From contig RHLJ01000001.1 in assembly GCA_003712055.1 (NCBI GenBank), positions 1 to 64,000 of the forward strand: a stretch of DNA of 64,000 nt, written 5' to 3'. A program made the translations under genes and the position numbers. Positions 43,484 through 52,953 of this stretch are shown here, one piece after another. The notes beneath the pieces are model-generated. The model had not been told where the DNA came from. It was given only the letters and a program-made list of their open reading frames with translations, and made no database searches. This DNA is from Balneola sp. (GTDB lineage Bacteria > Bacteroidota > Rhodothermia > Balneolales > Balneolaceae). Within the stretch, counting starts at the first letter, position 1. Each line of letters starts with the position of its first letter.

Positions 43484-44442
43484 TGGTAAATAGAGAAAAT
43501 ATTATTCAGTGTTGTACTGAAATCCATTTCCATTCTCGGTTTAAACGCTTCTCCTGTAAGCATTTCGAATAATTCAGCATATCTACTAAAAACTTCCAGT
43601 CGAAATTGGTCGGGGAGATCAGGTAGGGTTTGTCCTTCTAAACCCTGGAATTGATGCTCCATGAGCCATTCTCTCAGAAATTCTTTGGATAATTGCTTTT
43701 GAGGATCTTTTGCAAGCTGTCGCTCCTCATAACCTCCCAGGTAGAAATATCGAGAAGAATCGGTTGTATGGACTTCATCAATTAATGTAAGTTCCCCATT
43801 GTAAATTCCAAACTCATATTTTGTATCCACAAGAATCAATCCTTGTTTCTCTGCTATCTGAGTACCTCTTTCAAATAGTTGGAATGCTTTTTCTCTGATT
43901 TCACTCCATAATGATGGTTCCACTATACCTCGCTCCAATATTTCTTTTTCAGAGATATCCTCGTCATGACCTTCAGTTGCTTTGGTAGCGGGTGTGAGAA
44001 TGGGAGCTGGAAAACGATCATGTTCGTTCATCCCATCAGGAAGGGGGACTCCGCAAAGTTCCTTAATTCCTGCTTTATAAGTTCTCCAGGCATGACCAGT
44101 TAAATAGCCTCGAATGACTACCTCAATGGGAACGGGGGAGCACTTTTTGGCAATAGTAACATTTGGATGAGGTACATCAATGATATGTGTGGGTACAATG
44201 TCCTTTACCTTGTCGAATGAAAAAGCAGCAAGCTGGTTCAAAATCTGACCTTTGAACGGAATAGCTTGCTTCATGATGTAATCAAAAGCAGAGATACGGT
44301 CGGTTACTACGATTCCCAATGTATCAGCATCAAGCTCGTACACTTCACGAACTTTTCCTTTATAAGGTGTTTTTCCTTCTACTGATGTTTCAGTAATACA
44401 ATAGGCGAGTGCGTCTTCGGTTGAGAAAGGATAATTACCCAT
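43480..44442 (-). CDS. purC: Phosphoribosylaminoimidazole-succinocarboxamide synthase (SAICAR synthase)
   Basis: 320 residues, of the longer type found in yeast and many Bacteroidota-related bacteria rather than the 237-residue E. coli type. Landmarks: GKVREVYELDADTLGIVVTD (ATP-binding strands), RISAFDYIM, EVVIRGYLTGHAWRTY and LVDTKYEFG. It joins aspartate to CAIR in step 7 (or 8) of purine synthesis. It begins inside the last codons of a LacI-family regulator and is followed by a coupled methyltransferase. It is unusual for purC to sit in such a run without other pur genes. Confidence 0.96.
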   Translation of the reverse strand: MGNYPFSTEDALAYCITETSVEGKTPYKGKVREVYELDADTLGIVVTDRISAFDYIMKQAIPFKGQILNQLAAFSFDKVKDIVPTHIIDVPHPNVTIAKKCSPVPIEVVIRGYLTGHAWRTYKAGIKELCGVPLPDGMNEHDRFPAPILTPATKATEGHDEDISEKEILERGIVEPSLWSEIREKAFQLFERGTQIAEKQGLILVDTKYEFGIYNGELTLIDEVHTTDSSRYFYLGGYEERQLAKDPQKQLSKEFLREWLMEHQFQGLEGQTLPDLPDQFRLEVFSRYAELFEMLTGEAFKPRMEMDFSTTLNNIFSIYQ

Positions 44443-45451
44443 CCACTTTATTAGTTGATCCGCGTTCTACAAGAATCGGGTTAATAGAAGTTTGGAAAAG
44501 ATTATCGTCTGGATCCTTAATGATTGCTGATAACCTGGATGTTGCCTGAATACCAATTGTATGCATTTGCTGATCGATAGTAGTTAGATCAAGGTATTTG
44601 CTAAGTTTGATATTATCATAACCCATCAAGGCAATATCGGTGGGTACTTTCATTCCAAGGCGGGATAATGCATGCAAAGCTCCTAAAGCCTGTGTATCGT
44701 TTACACAAAAAACAGCATCAGGATATTTACCCATCTTGTCATATTTCTCTATAGCTTCAAAACCTGCCTCTTCAGTAAACCCTGCATGCTTGGTGGTTTC
44801 GCCAGTAACGAAGAGCTCCTTATCGATCTTCATTTTATAATTCTTTAGTGCGTCTTTGAAACCTCTTTCTCGTTCTGAAGAAGATCTTGTTTTAACAGGA
44901 GTGGAAATCATACCGATATTTTCAAAGCCTTTTTTGACAAGGTGCTCACCCGCCATATAGCCACCCTGGTAGTCATTTACCATAAAATAATTATAGGAGG
45001 GGTGCGAAGCATTTACGAGAACCACAGGAACATGAGTAGATTGTAAGTGCTTATGGATAGTTTCGCTGACATCTATAGATAATAGTATAAGTGCATCCGC
45101 AGTACCTCTATCAAAAAAATTAATCACTGCGTCTTCAGGATCTTTTGAGCCAGTATTATAGAGAATGATATCGAGATCCATTTTTTTGATCTCATCTTTA
45201 ACTCCTTTTAAAACCTCATTGAAAAAAGGAGTGGTGAAAGAAGGAACTGCCACAGCAAGCATTTGGGGTTCCTTACTGGCTAGTTTACGCGCACTTACCT
45301 GAGGCCTAAAATTAAGGTCATCGATTGATTTCTGTACTTTTTCCTTAGTCTCATCTGACACATTCGGGGAATCATTTAACACCCTTGATACTGTAGAAAT
45401 TGCAACGCCGGCATTCTTCGCTACATCGTATATGGTTATTTTCTTACTCAT
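44435..45451 (-). CDS. LacI-family transcriptional regulator
   Basis: 338 residues. The N-terminal helix-turn-helix and hinge are textbook: TIYDVAKNAGVAISTVSRVL, then NFRPQVSARKLAS. The rest is a periplasmic-binding-protein-like effector domain with FFNEVLKGVKDEI and the effector-pocket segment VNDTQALGALHALSRLG. It overlaps purC by eight bases, so it leads a six-gene transcript. The effector may be a sugar (beta-helix and Gfo/Idh genes in the run) or a purine, as in E. coli PurR (purC next door). The sequence does not decide. The 171-bp divergent gap to the terpenoid synthase gene shows no clear LacI-type palindrome. Confidence 0.93.
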   Translation of the reverse strand: MSKKITIYDVAKNAGVAISTVSRVLNDSPNVSDETKEKVQKSIDDLNFRPQVSARKLASKEPQMLAVAVPSFTTPFFNEVLKGVKDEIKKMDLDIILYNTGSKDPEDAVINFFDRGTADALILLSIDVSETIHKHLQSTHVPVVLVNASHPSYNYFMVNDYQGGYMAGEHLVKKGFENIGMISTPVKTRSSSERERGFKDALKNYKMKIDKELFVTGETTKHAGFTEEAGFEAIEKYDKMGKYPDAVFCVNDTQALGALHALSRLGMKVPTDIALMGYDNIKLSKYLDLTTIDQQMHTIGIQATSRLSAIIKDPDDNLFQTSINPILVERGSTNKVDG

Positions 45452-45622
45452 AATCCGTGCGTGTATATTCTAAATTTCTTTAAAGTTTTGTCCTTTATTT
45501 GGGCAAAATTTGTTTCAATGCACATAATACTCATCTTATGTTGAATATGTAATTGATTTCAAAAAATTATTTATTTCTTCATGAATGGAACTTTTACCAT
45601 CTTTTTTTCGATTTAAGATTTC

Positions 45623-46597
45623 ATGAGTACAATACTACGTATCCCATATTCAGTTATAAGACCCATTTACGAGAGAACGTCATTTCATCGCTCGGTAATT
45701 GAGGAGATTAATGATATAGAGCTCAAGCCAGCCTATTCGCATTGCAGGGCTATCACTAAGTTTTATGCAAAAACCTTCTATATGGCTACCCGTTTTCTAC
45801 CAAATGAAAAGCAGCGTGGTATTTTCGCTATTTATGGGTTATGTAGATACCTAGACAATTTAGTAGATGATGCTATTGATCTTTCCGACTATTCATCAGT
45901 CTCACTTTCGCAGGTAGATGAAAAGCTTGAAGATTTCAAATGTCGTCTCATTTCGGTTTATAATGGATACCAGGGTGATGATCCCATATTAATTGCGTTC
46001 TCAGATACCCTTAAAACGTATCATATCCCCATTGATCTTCCATTCTTATTGATTGATGGCGTTAGAAGCGATCTGGAGAAAAATAGATTCAGGAATTTCC
46101 AGGAGGTTTATGATTACTCCTACAAGGTAGCATCAGTAGTCGGTTTGATGACAAGCCGAGTATTTGGGTATAGTAACGACTCAGCTTTAGAGCATGCAGT
46201 AGACTTAGGTATTGCGATGCAGTTAACCAATATTTTAAGAGATATTGGAGAAGATTTGGAAAGAGATAGGATTTACATCCCTGCTGATGAATTGAAGATG
46301 TTTGGCGTAAGTGAAAAAGAATTATTCAATCATGAAGTATCAGAGAATTTCATTTCTATGATGAAATTTCAGATCGATAGGGCACGAAAGTATTACGAAA
46401 GCGCAGACAAGGGGATAGAAATGCTAAATCGCGATAGTCGTTTGCCTGTGTACCTGGCTCGTTATAATTATGGTCGAATCTTAGATAAGATTGAGGAAAA
46501 TGATTACAACGTTTTTGATGAGAGAGCTTTTCTTAGCGGGTTTGAAAAATTTTCAATCCTTCCGCAAATCTTCGTTAAAATGAGAGCAGCCAGCTAA
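45623..46597 (+). CDS. crtB: Squalene/phytoene synthase family enzyme, probable phytoene synthase
   Basis: 324 residues. The family opening AITKFYAKTFYMATRFLP leads to the first aspartate-rich motif YLDNLVDDA. The second is seen in LTNILRDIGEDLERDRIYIP. It condenses two C20 (or C15) prenyl diphosphates head to head. Length and the RDIGED form favour a phytoene synthase of carotenoid synthesis, but a squalene synthase of the HpnC/HpnD kind is not excluded because no crt or hpn partner is near. It is the first plus-strand gene of a run that continues with accC. Confidence 0.85.
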   Translation: MSTILRIPYSVIRPIYERTSFHRSVIEEINDIELKPAYSHCRAITKFYAKTFYMATRFLPNEKQRGIFAIYGLCRYLDNLVDDAIDLSDYSSVSLSQVDEKLEDFKCRLISVYNGYQGDDPILIAFSDTLKTYHIPIDLPFLLIDGVRSDLEKNRFRNFQEVYDYSYKVASVVGLMTSRVFGYSNDSALEHAVDLGIAMQLTNILRDIGEDLERDRIYIPADELKMFGVSEKELFNHEVSENFISMMKFQIDRARKYYESADKGIEMLNRDSRLPVYLARYNYGRILDKIEENDYNVFDERAFLSGFEKFSILPQIFVKMRAAS

Positions 46598-46651
46598 GCT
46601 TCTATTGGTGCTTTTTTAACGAATTCGATACTATTGGGAAAAAACTATCCC

Positions 46652-48139
46652 ATGCCAAAAATCAATAAAGTTTTAATCGCGAATCGAGGAGAAATTGCAG
46701 TTCGTGTAATTCATACATGCAAAGAACTTGGAATCAAGAGTGTCGCCGTTTATTCACGACCAGATGCACAAGCTCCTCATGTACAACTCGCTGATGAATC
46801 TGTATTTATAGGGGAAGCTGCTTCTTCTGAAAGCTATTTGGTAATGGATAAAATTATTGATGCGGTTAAGCTCACCGGAGCTGATGCTGTACACCCTGGG
46901 TATGGTTTTTTGAGTGAGAATGCTGAATTCTCCAAACGCTGCAAAGAAGAAGGGATCATCTTTATTGGTCCAGACCCTAAGGCGATTTCGTTAATGGGGG
47001 ATAAAACTTCAGCACGTGAGTTAATGACAGAGGTTGGTATTCCAACGCCTCCGGGATTAAAAAGTACCCTCCAGAGCATCGAAGAAGCCAGGGAAGTTGC
47101 CTTAGATATAGGGTTCCCTATTTTGATTAAAGCCTCAGCCGGTGGTGGTGGTAAAGGAATGAGGATCGTCCATGAGGAATCTGAATTTGAATCAAGTATC
47201 AAAGCAGCAAAATCTGAAGCCAGGAATGCTTTTGGTGACGACCGGGTGTACATCGAGAAATACTTAGAAGAGCCACGCCATATCGAATTTCAAATAATGG
47301 CGGATACTCATGGGAACATAGTTCATGTGTATGACAGGGAGTGCTCAATTCAGCGCAGGCATCAAAAAGTAATTGAAGAAGCTCCAAGTGTATTATTAAC
47401 TCCCGAACTGAGAGAAGAAATGGGAAAAGCGGCAGTTAAAGCAGCTGAAGCTTGTGATTATGTTGGTGCTGGGACGATTGAATTTCTCGTTGATAAGCAT
47501 ATGAATTTCTATTTCCTAGAGATGAATACCCGGTTACAGGTAGAACATCCGGTCACAGAAATGATTTCAGGGATTGATCTTGTAGCAGCTCAGATAGCTG
47601 TAGCTGAGGGTAAAAAACTGGAATTCACTCAAGATGATATCAAGAAGAAAGGGCATGCTATTGAGTGCAGGATCTATGCGGAAGATCCTGAGAATAATTT
47701 CCTGCCGAGTACCGGTCTTTTATCAAAACACAGAGTGCCTTCCGGAACAGGTGTTCGAGTTGATGCCGGAGTTGAGGAGGGGCAGGAGGTAACGATCAAC
47801 TATGATCCTATGATTTCAAAGCTTACTGTTTACGGAAATGATCGTGAGGATGCCCGGAAGAAAATGCTAAGAGCTCTAGATGAATATGAGATAGCAGGTT
47901 GCAAGACAACGATTCCGTTTTGTGAATACACGTTAGAACATGAAGCCTTTATTTCAGGGAAATATGATACCCATTTTGTAAAGGATCATTTTAGTCCACA
48001 GGATTTAAGTAATACTGTTTCTAATGACATCATAGCTTTAGCTGGTACACTTCTTAAACTTCAAGAAACGGCAGAACCACAACAAGCACCTATCACAATG
48101 GGTGAAGGGTCATCCGAATGGTGGAGAAATCGCCGCTAG
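46652..48139 (+). CDS. accC: Biotin carboxylase subunit of acetyl-CoA (or related acyl-CoA) carboxylase
   Basis: About 495 residues from the ATG at MPKINKVL; a TTG six codons upstream is rejected because the family starts at KVLIANRGEIA. The ATP-grasp glycine loop is intact (ASAGGGGKGMRI), as are the catalytic segments HIEFQIMADTHGN, ECSIQRRHQKVIEE and EMNTRLQVEHPVTE. It carboxylates biotin on a carrier protein in the first step of fatty-acid synthesis. No accB neighbour is here. The C-terminal 40 residues are longer than in E. coli and rich in Gln and Pro. murQ follows after four bases. Confidence 0.92.
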   Translation: MPKINKVLIANRGEIAVRVIHTCKELGIKSVAVYSRPDAQAPHVQLADESVFIGEAASSESYLVMDKIIDAVKLTGADAVHPGYGFLSENAEFSKRCKEEGIIFIGPDPKAISLMGDKTSARELMTEVGIPTPPGLKSTLQSIEEAREVALDIGFPILIKASAGGGGKGMRIVHEESEFESSIKAAKSEARNAFGDDRVYIEKYLEEPRHIEFQIMADTHGNIVHVYDRECSIQRRHQKVIEEAPSVLLTPELREEMGKAAVKAAEACDYVGAGTIEFLVDKHMNFYFLEMNTRLQVEHPVTEMISGIDLVAAQIAVAEGKKLEFTQDDIKKKGHAIECRIYAEDPENNFLPSTGLLSKHRVPSGTGVRVDAGVEEGQEVTINYDPMISKLTVYGNDREDARKKMLRALDEYEIAGCKTTIPFCEYTLEHEAFISGKYDTHFVKDHFSPQDLSNTVSNDIIALAGTLLKLQETAEPQQAPITMGEGSSEWWRNRR

Positions 48140-48143
48140 ATAA

Positions 48144-49064
48144 ATGGATACATCAAAACAGAAGCTCTTCGATCAGCTAAAAAAACTAGACACAGAGCAG
48201 CGCAACCCAAATACAATGTCTATAGATTTGGCTTCGTCGAGCGAAATTGTAGCATTAATCAATCAAGAGGATAAAAAGGTTGCTGATGCTGTATCTCTGA
48301 AGATCGATGAAATTTCGAAAGCAGTTGATATAGTAAGTGACAGTTTTCACATAGGAGGGCGCTTACTGTATTTTGGAGCAGGGACAAGTGGCAGATTAGG
48401 AGTCTTAGACGCTGCAGAATGCCCTCCAACTTTTGGTTCTGATCCAAGTCAGGTTGAAGGCTTTATTGCTGGTGGAAAAGAAGCGATGTTTGTCGCACAG
48501 GAAGGAGCAGAAGACTCAGAGCTTGTTGGAGAGAATGATTTAGTGGGTAGCAAAGCTTCTAAAATTGATGTTGTCTGTGGACTTGCTGCAAGTGGAAGAA
48601 CTCCCTATGTACTTGGAGTAATCAAAAAAGCAAAGGAACTAGGCATTTCAACTATTCTAATTACTACGGTACCTAAAGACCAATTAAGTGTTCTGGGTGA
48701 TATTACTATTGATGTTCCTGTTGGGCCTGAAGTGATAATGGGCAGCACTAGAATGAAAAGTGGAAGTGCCCAGAAAATGGTTCTCAATATGATTACTACT
48801 GGAGCTTTTATATTACAGGGAAAGATTCTTGAAAATGTAATGGTGGATCTCAAACTCACAAACAAAAAACTTGTAGAGAGAGCAAAACGAATCATCATGA
48901 ATTTTGGTAAGGTAGATTATGATACTGCTACCTCTTTTCTGGATAAGTCGGGCAGCCATGTTAAAACAGCTCTTGTAATGATTTTGTCAGGTGTAGATAA
49001 AAAGGAAGCGGAATCATTACTAAAAACGCATAATGGTTTCATAAGAAAAGCGATTGAGAATTGA
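48144..49064 (+). CDS. murQ: N-acetylmuramic acid 6-phosphate etherase
   Basis: 306 residues with one SIS sugar-phosphate domain. The opening TEQRNPNTMSIDLASSSEIV and the active-site segment GTSGRLGVLDAAECPPTF are diagnostic. A second glutamate segment is AQEGAEDSE. It splits the lactyl ether of MurNAc-6-phosphate to give GlcNAc-6-phosphate and D-lactate during cell-wall recycling. It lies between accC (4 bp) and plsC (3 bp), so it is cotranscribed with lipid-synthesis genes; no anmK or other recycling gene is in the window. Confidence 0.95.
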   Translation: MDTSKQKLFDQLKKLDTEQRNPNTMSIDLASSSEIVALINQEDKKVADAVSLKIDEISKAVDIVSDSFHIGGRLLYFGAGTSGRLGVLDAAECPPTFGSDPSQVEGFIAGGKEAMFVAQEGAEDSELVGENDLVGSKASKIDVVCGLAASGRTPYVLGVIKKAKELGISTILITTVPKDQLSVLGDITIDVPVGPEVIMGSTRMKSGSAQKMVLNMITTGAFILQGKILENVMVDLKLTNKKLVERAKRIIMNFGKVDYDTATSFLDKSGSHVKTALVMILSGVDKKEAESLLKTHNGFIRKAIEN

Positions 49065-49067
49065 GAT

Positions 49068-49796
49068 ATGAATAAGGTTTTGTTCAGTATTTTTGTTTGG
49101 ACTTATTATGTAGTACTATTTTTACTTTTCTTCGTCCTTATTCTAGCCACTTTTATTCTCACTTTCCCATTCGACAGGTACCAAAAAATACCCAATAAAG
49201 TACTCGGAATGATGGCCTGGTGCTTAATGCATGTGAGTCCTGGGTGGAAAATTACCATTGAAGGGCAAGAAAAATATGATCCTTCTAAGCCTACTATTTT
49301 CATAGCCAATCACGAGAGTTTTCTGGACATACCACTTCTTTTTCAACTCCCTTGGAAAATGAAATGGGTAGTAAAGCATAGTATGACATTTATACCGGTA
49401 ATGGGCTGGATGGTAAAGTTAACAGGGCAGCTTACGATAAATAGAGGTAGCAAAGGGGCCCTCAAAAAACTATCGAATCTAGTAAACCCGTTAAAAGATT
49501 TGGTTCCCGTTATGATATTTCCTGAAGGAACACGTTCAATGGATGGTAACTTACAATCGTTCAAAAATGGTGCTTTTTTACTAGCTATGGAACACAGTTT
49601 TCAGATTCAGCCAATTGTTGTCGACGGGCCTTATGAAGTGCTTATTTCAGGATCAAAGATGTTAAACCCAGACGGAAATTTTAAAGTGTCAGTTTTGGAT
49701 GCTATTAATCCTGATGATTTTGACAATATGAACGCACTAAAATCCCATTGCCGAACGATTATACTTGAGGAAAAAGAAAGATTGGAATCTTCTTGA
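49068..49796 (+). CDS. plsC: 1-acyl-sn-glycerol-3-phosphate acyltransferase
   Basis: 242 residues. The N-terminal membrane helix (about 8-32) is followed by the PlsC catalytic motif NHESFLD (H-x4-D, about residues 81-87) and the glycerophosphate-binding motif FPEGTRS. It transfers the second acyl chain to lysophosphatidate to make phosphatidate at the inner membrane. The stop overlaps the TTG start of the TonB-like gene (TTGA), and murQ is just upstream, so the three are one transcript. Confidence 0.93.
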   Translation: MNKVLFSIFVWTYYVVLFLLFFVLILATFILTFPFDRYQKIPNKVLGMMAWCLMHVSPGWKITIEGQEKYDPSKPTIFIANHESFLDIPLLFQLPWKMKWVVKHSMTFIPVMGWMVKLTGQLTINRGSKGALKKLSNLVNPLKDLVPVMIFPEGTRSMDGNLQSFKNGAFLLAMEHSFQIQPIVVDGPYEVLISGSKMLNPDGNFKVSVLDAINPDDFDNMNALKSHCRTIILEEKERLESS

Positions 49797-50476
49797 AAAA
49801 AGAAGTTATAGATATCATCGTTTCACAAACCCACTATCAACACAGAATAATGGGGTGTATAATAGTGGCTCAGCTAATTATGATATCTGTATTTAAATTC
49901 TGGCCGGAACAGGAAATCAAAAAACCAGCTTTTATTATTCCAGATAATGAGGCCATTATTGTCGAAGAGATGATAGTAACCAGGCAGGCAAATGCCCCAG
50001 CTTCTCCTCCAAAACCCCAGGTTCCGATACCAGTACCTACTTATGAAGTGATTGAAGATGAAATCCTGGATTTTCCAGAGATGGATGATTTTCAAAATGC
50101 TGATCCGTTGAGTGAATCAATTACAACGGGTCAAAGAGGAGACGAAGAACGGATTTCTGGTAACCCTGATCGTCCTCCCAGAGTGACTAAGATTTTTGAA
50201 CCTATTGTACCTGAAGAGGCAAAAGAAGCCAGTATAAAAGCCATAATTTTTGTGAATTTTCTTGTAAACAGAGATGGTAGTGTAAAAGAGGCCTATGTTT
50301 CAGAAGTACGACTTTACGATGATAAAGGAGAGAACTACGAAGTCGTTCAGAGTATCAGGTATGGATTGATCGAAGCAAGTCTTGAAGCTGCCTATAAATG
50401 GAGGTTCCGCCCGGCTACAGAAGGAGGAGAGAAGGTAGGAGCCTATGCTCAGAATTCATTTACTTTTGGTTTTTAA
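49793..50476 (+). CDS. TonB-family energy transducer-like protein
   Basis: 227 residues starting at a TTG that overlaps the plsC stop. One N-terminal membrane helix (about 20-37) is followed by a Pro-rich linker (APASPPKPQVPIPVPTYEV). A C-terminal TonB-like domain (about 140-227) shows VNFLVNRDGSVKEAYVSEV and AAYKWRFRPA, the usual family landmarks. It should link inner-membrane proton-motive force to outer-membrane receptors. No exbB or exbD is nearby, so it presumably borrows a motor encoded elsewhere. Confidence 0.88.
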   Translation: MKKEVIDIIVSQTHYQHRIMGCIIVAQLIMISVFKFWPEQEIKKPAFIIPDNEAIIVEEMIVTRQANAPASPPKPQVPIPVPTYEVIEDEILDFPEMDDFQNADPLSESITTGQRGDEERISGNPDRPPRVTKIFEPIVPEEAKEASIKAIIFVNFLVNRDGSVKEAYVSEVRLYDDKGENYEVVQSIRYGLIEASLEAAYKWRFRPATEGGEKVGAYAQNSFTFGF

Positions 50477-50531
50477 AGGGAATTATTTTCGCTGATTGTA
50501 GATTAAAAGTTTAATCAACAAAATTAATGAT

Positions 50532-52514
50532 ATGGCCTCTGTACTACTGTTTCTATTCGCGATCTCATTTAGTAACGACCAGATTCATCTTGAAAAGCAG
50601 ATTCTTGAAGATGGTCGCTTCATGGAATTAAATGAAAATTACGAAGCGGCACTTCAGATATGGGAATCTGCTAAAGAAAGATTAGATAAACCTAGTATAG
50701 AAATTGCTCTCAATTATATCCGCGTTTCAACCGAGCATGATATGAGGGGCTATTATGAGTCGGCTTCGGATCTTTATAAATGGGCGTTATCTGCTGACTC
50801 AATAGAGAACAAAGATATTGCAATTTGGGAATTAGAACTTTCTATGGTCGAACCCATAATGTCTCAAGAGCTTCAAAAGAATCTGAGAAATTACCTTTCT
50901 CAAAATGATCCAGACTTTTTTGAATACTTAAATGGATTCTGGAAGCAAATAGATCCAACACCTTTTACAGAATACAACGAGCGTTTAATCGAGCATTGGC
51001 AACGTATAGCTTATGCTCGTGCTAACTATGACAGAAACGAAAATACAGTTTATAATACCGATGATAGGGGGCTTGAGTACATTAGATATGGACCTCCTTT
51101 AAAAAAAAGAACCGGTGTTTTAAGGGTGTCTCAATCTGATATAGAGAAAACATGCAATATCTTGAGTGCATGTGATCCTGATGTAATGCGATCGGTTATC
51201 TTTGGAATGGACCCAACTCCATATTATGAAGTATGGATTTATAACAGGTTCAATACTGAAATGCGGGATAATTTAGTATTAATATTTGGGGAATCTCCCT
51301 TTGGTTTGAGGCGTCTTAACTCTATAGATGATCTAATTCCTAATCAGGCATTTAGTTTTGGAAAGAGGTTTGACCATCCCACTCTGGCTGGATTTGAGTT
51401 GGAAGCTGGAGTAATTAGTCCCGGTATGGTTTTCCAATATGTGTACTACACAAAGCTTGCTAGTTTGGATATGTACTTTGGAAGATTTGCCTCTGAAATG
51501 AATATGAATTGGGATGCATCTAGTCCGACCAGTCTTGCGAGGTTAGGACCACATTTAGGGCCTGTACTTAATCAAGAAGCGGATTTAGCAATAAGATTGG
51601 CAAGAAATGCAGCTCCTGAGCAAGTTACCTCAACATCAAACATGATTCGAAATATTGATATAAAGATATATCCGTATCGATTTCTTGGTGTAAATGGCCA
51701 ACCTTATTATGCCACATTTTTAGAAAGTCAACCTCATCGAGCCTTTGTAGAAGACTTAAGTTCGAACGATGAAATTATGATGCCAGAGGGTACATTATTT
51801 GAAGAAGCTTTTCAGCAATATGAGCTTTTGCATGGCATTCAAATTCTTGACGAAGTTGGAAATGTACGCACTCAGTCCAGAATCCAATCAGAACTGGTAG
51901 TAACGGGTGAAGAAGAAAGTGCCCCCAGTTACTCTGTGTTCACAATACCGTATGTGAGTGATGAAAATAAAATCATCTTTCAAGCAGAGCTTCATAATAG
52001 AAATACTGAAACCAACCCGAAGCTTAATACAGCTTTTTCCAGTTCATTGCGAGGCTTAGGTAAAATTGATTATGAACTACCCGGTCCTCTCGAAAATGAT
52101 CCGGAAGAGTTAGTATTGGGTGATATAATCTTTGGATATGATCTGGACTATGATTCAGAATTAAATACCCTAGTTCCTTTTGTAGTTTCTCACGAACGCA
52201 TGATTCCCAAGGGTAAAGCACTGGCGCTTCATTTCCAGTTATACAATTTGATCCCAACTGAAGGACTAAGTGAATTTCAGCTAAAATATGAGATCACCAG
52301 AGATAGGGGATTTGAATGGTTAAGAGGGAAGGAAAGGGAGGTAAGTCTGGAAGTAGGGTTTCAAACCCGCGGTTCCAGGTTTGTGGACAACCTGGAAATT
52401 CAAACCCGTGACCTGGAACCTGGCGACTATACACTTTCTGTTGTATTCACGGACTTAAATACTCAGAAAAGAGTAGAAAAAGATTTAAGCTTTAAAGTGA
52501 TTTCTTCTGATTAG
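50532..52514 (+). CDS. GWxTD-type domain protein, exported
   Basis: 660 residues. A short signal peptide (MASVLLFLFAISFSN) begins directly at the only usable start; a TAG stop lies 11 codons upstream in frame. The segment NTDDRGLEYIRYGPPLKKR corresponds to the GWxTD domain core (usually GWxTDRGxxYIRYGpP); the W is not conserved here. The N-terminal 110 residues look like helical repeats. The C-terminal 150 residues are beta-rich (RGSRFVDNLEIQTRDLEPGD). The family is found in Bacteroidota, Ignavibacteria and Balneolota and has no assigned function. It follows the TonB-like gene by 55 bp. Confidence 0.85.
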   Translation: MASVLLFLFAISFSNDQIHLEKQILEDGRFMELNENYEAALQIWESAKERLDKPSIEIALNYIRVSTEHDMRGYYESASDLYKWALSADSIENKDIAIWELELSMVEPIMSQELQKNLRNYLSQNDPDFFEYLNGFWKQIDPTPFTEYNERLIEHWQRIAYARANYDRNENTVYNTDDRGLEYIRYGPPLKKRTGVLRVSQSDIEKTCNILSACDPDVMRSVIFGMDPTPYYEVWIYNRFNTEMRDNLVLIFGESPFGLRRLNSIDDLIPNQAFSFGKRFDHPTLAGFELEAGVISPGMVFQYVYYTKLASLDMYFGRFASEMNMNWDASSPTSLARLGPHLGPVLNQEADLAIRLARNAAPEQVTSTSNMIRNIDIKIYPYRFLGVNGQPYYATFLESQPHRAFVEDLSSNDEIMMPEGTLFEEAFQQYELLHGIQILDEVGNVRTQSRIQSELVVTGEEESAPSYSVFTIPYVSDENKIIFQAELHNRNTETNPKLNTAFSSSLRGLGKIDYELPGPLENDPEELVLGDIIFGYDLDYDSELNTLVPFVVSHERMIPKGKALALHFQLYNLIPTEGLSEFQLKYEITRDRGFEWLRGKEREVSLEVGFQTRGSRFVDNLEIQTRDLEPGDYTLSVVFTDLNTQKRVEKDLSFKVISSD

Positions 52515-52580
52515 AGTAGAAATTGTACTAATTGTATTGATAACAGAACTTATTACTTCTATATTTGTCGCCCTTCAAAA

Positions 52581-52668
52581 GGAGAGGTGCCGGAGTGGTC
52601 GAACGGGCTCGCCTGGAAAGCGTGTGTGCCTCACAAGGGTACCGAGGGTTCGAATCCCTCCCTCTCCG
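52581..52668 (+). tRNA. tRNA-Ser (anticodon GGA)
   Basis: 88 nt with a seven-pair acceptor stem GGAGAGG/CCTCTCC, discriminator G, T-arm GAGGG-TTCGAAT-CCCTC and the long variable arm of a class II tRNA. The anticodon loop CTGGAAA reads GGA (52615-52617), decoding UCC and UCU. The second pair of the anticodon stem is a T-T mismatch (CTCGC against GCGTG). CCA is not encoded. A small hairpin CTCTAC...GTAGAG follows at 52669-52694; the rest of the gap to 52953 shows nothing I can support. Confidence 0.95.
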
Positions 52669-52953
52669 CTCTACTTTGCCAAGGCTTTGTAGAGCAGACT
52701 CAGTCAGGAAAATCGACCAAGAGTCTTTTTTAAACTGTATTTATAACACCCTATTGTGCAACTGTAAATAATTGGGCTTCAACAAAAAACTGCACATAAA
52801 GTTTAGAATTTATCACTACTTTCAAGAAATATTAGAGTAATCTACAGGCATATGGGTAAACATTGAATTGTAAGAATTTAATTTGCATTCAGGATCCCCT
52901 TTCTTAGGTTTATTAGAATTAACATTTCAAATCAAAACTCAATCAAGTAACAG

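Noticed and set aside
45452-45622. LacI-type operator in the divergent gap
   Set aside because: No convincing palindrome with a central CG was found.
52565-52771. Open frame of 68 codons covering the tRNA region
   Set aside because: It spans the tRNA-Ser gene; the frame is accidental.
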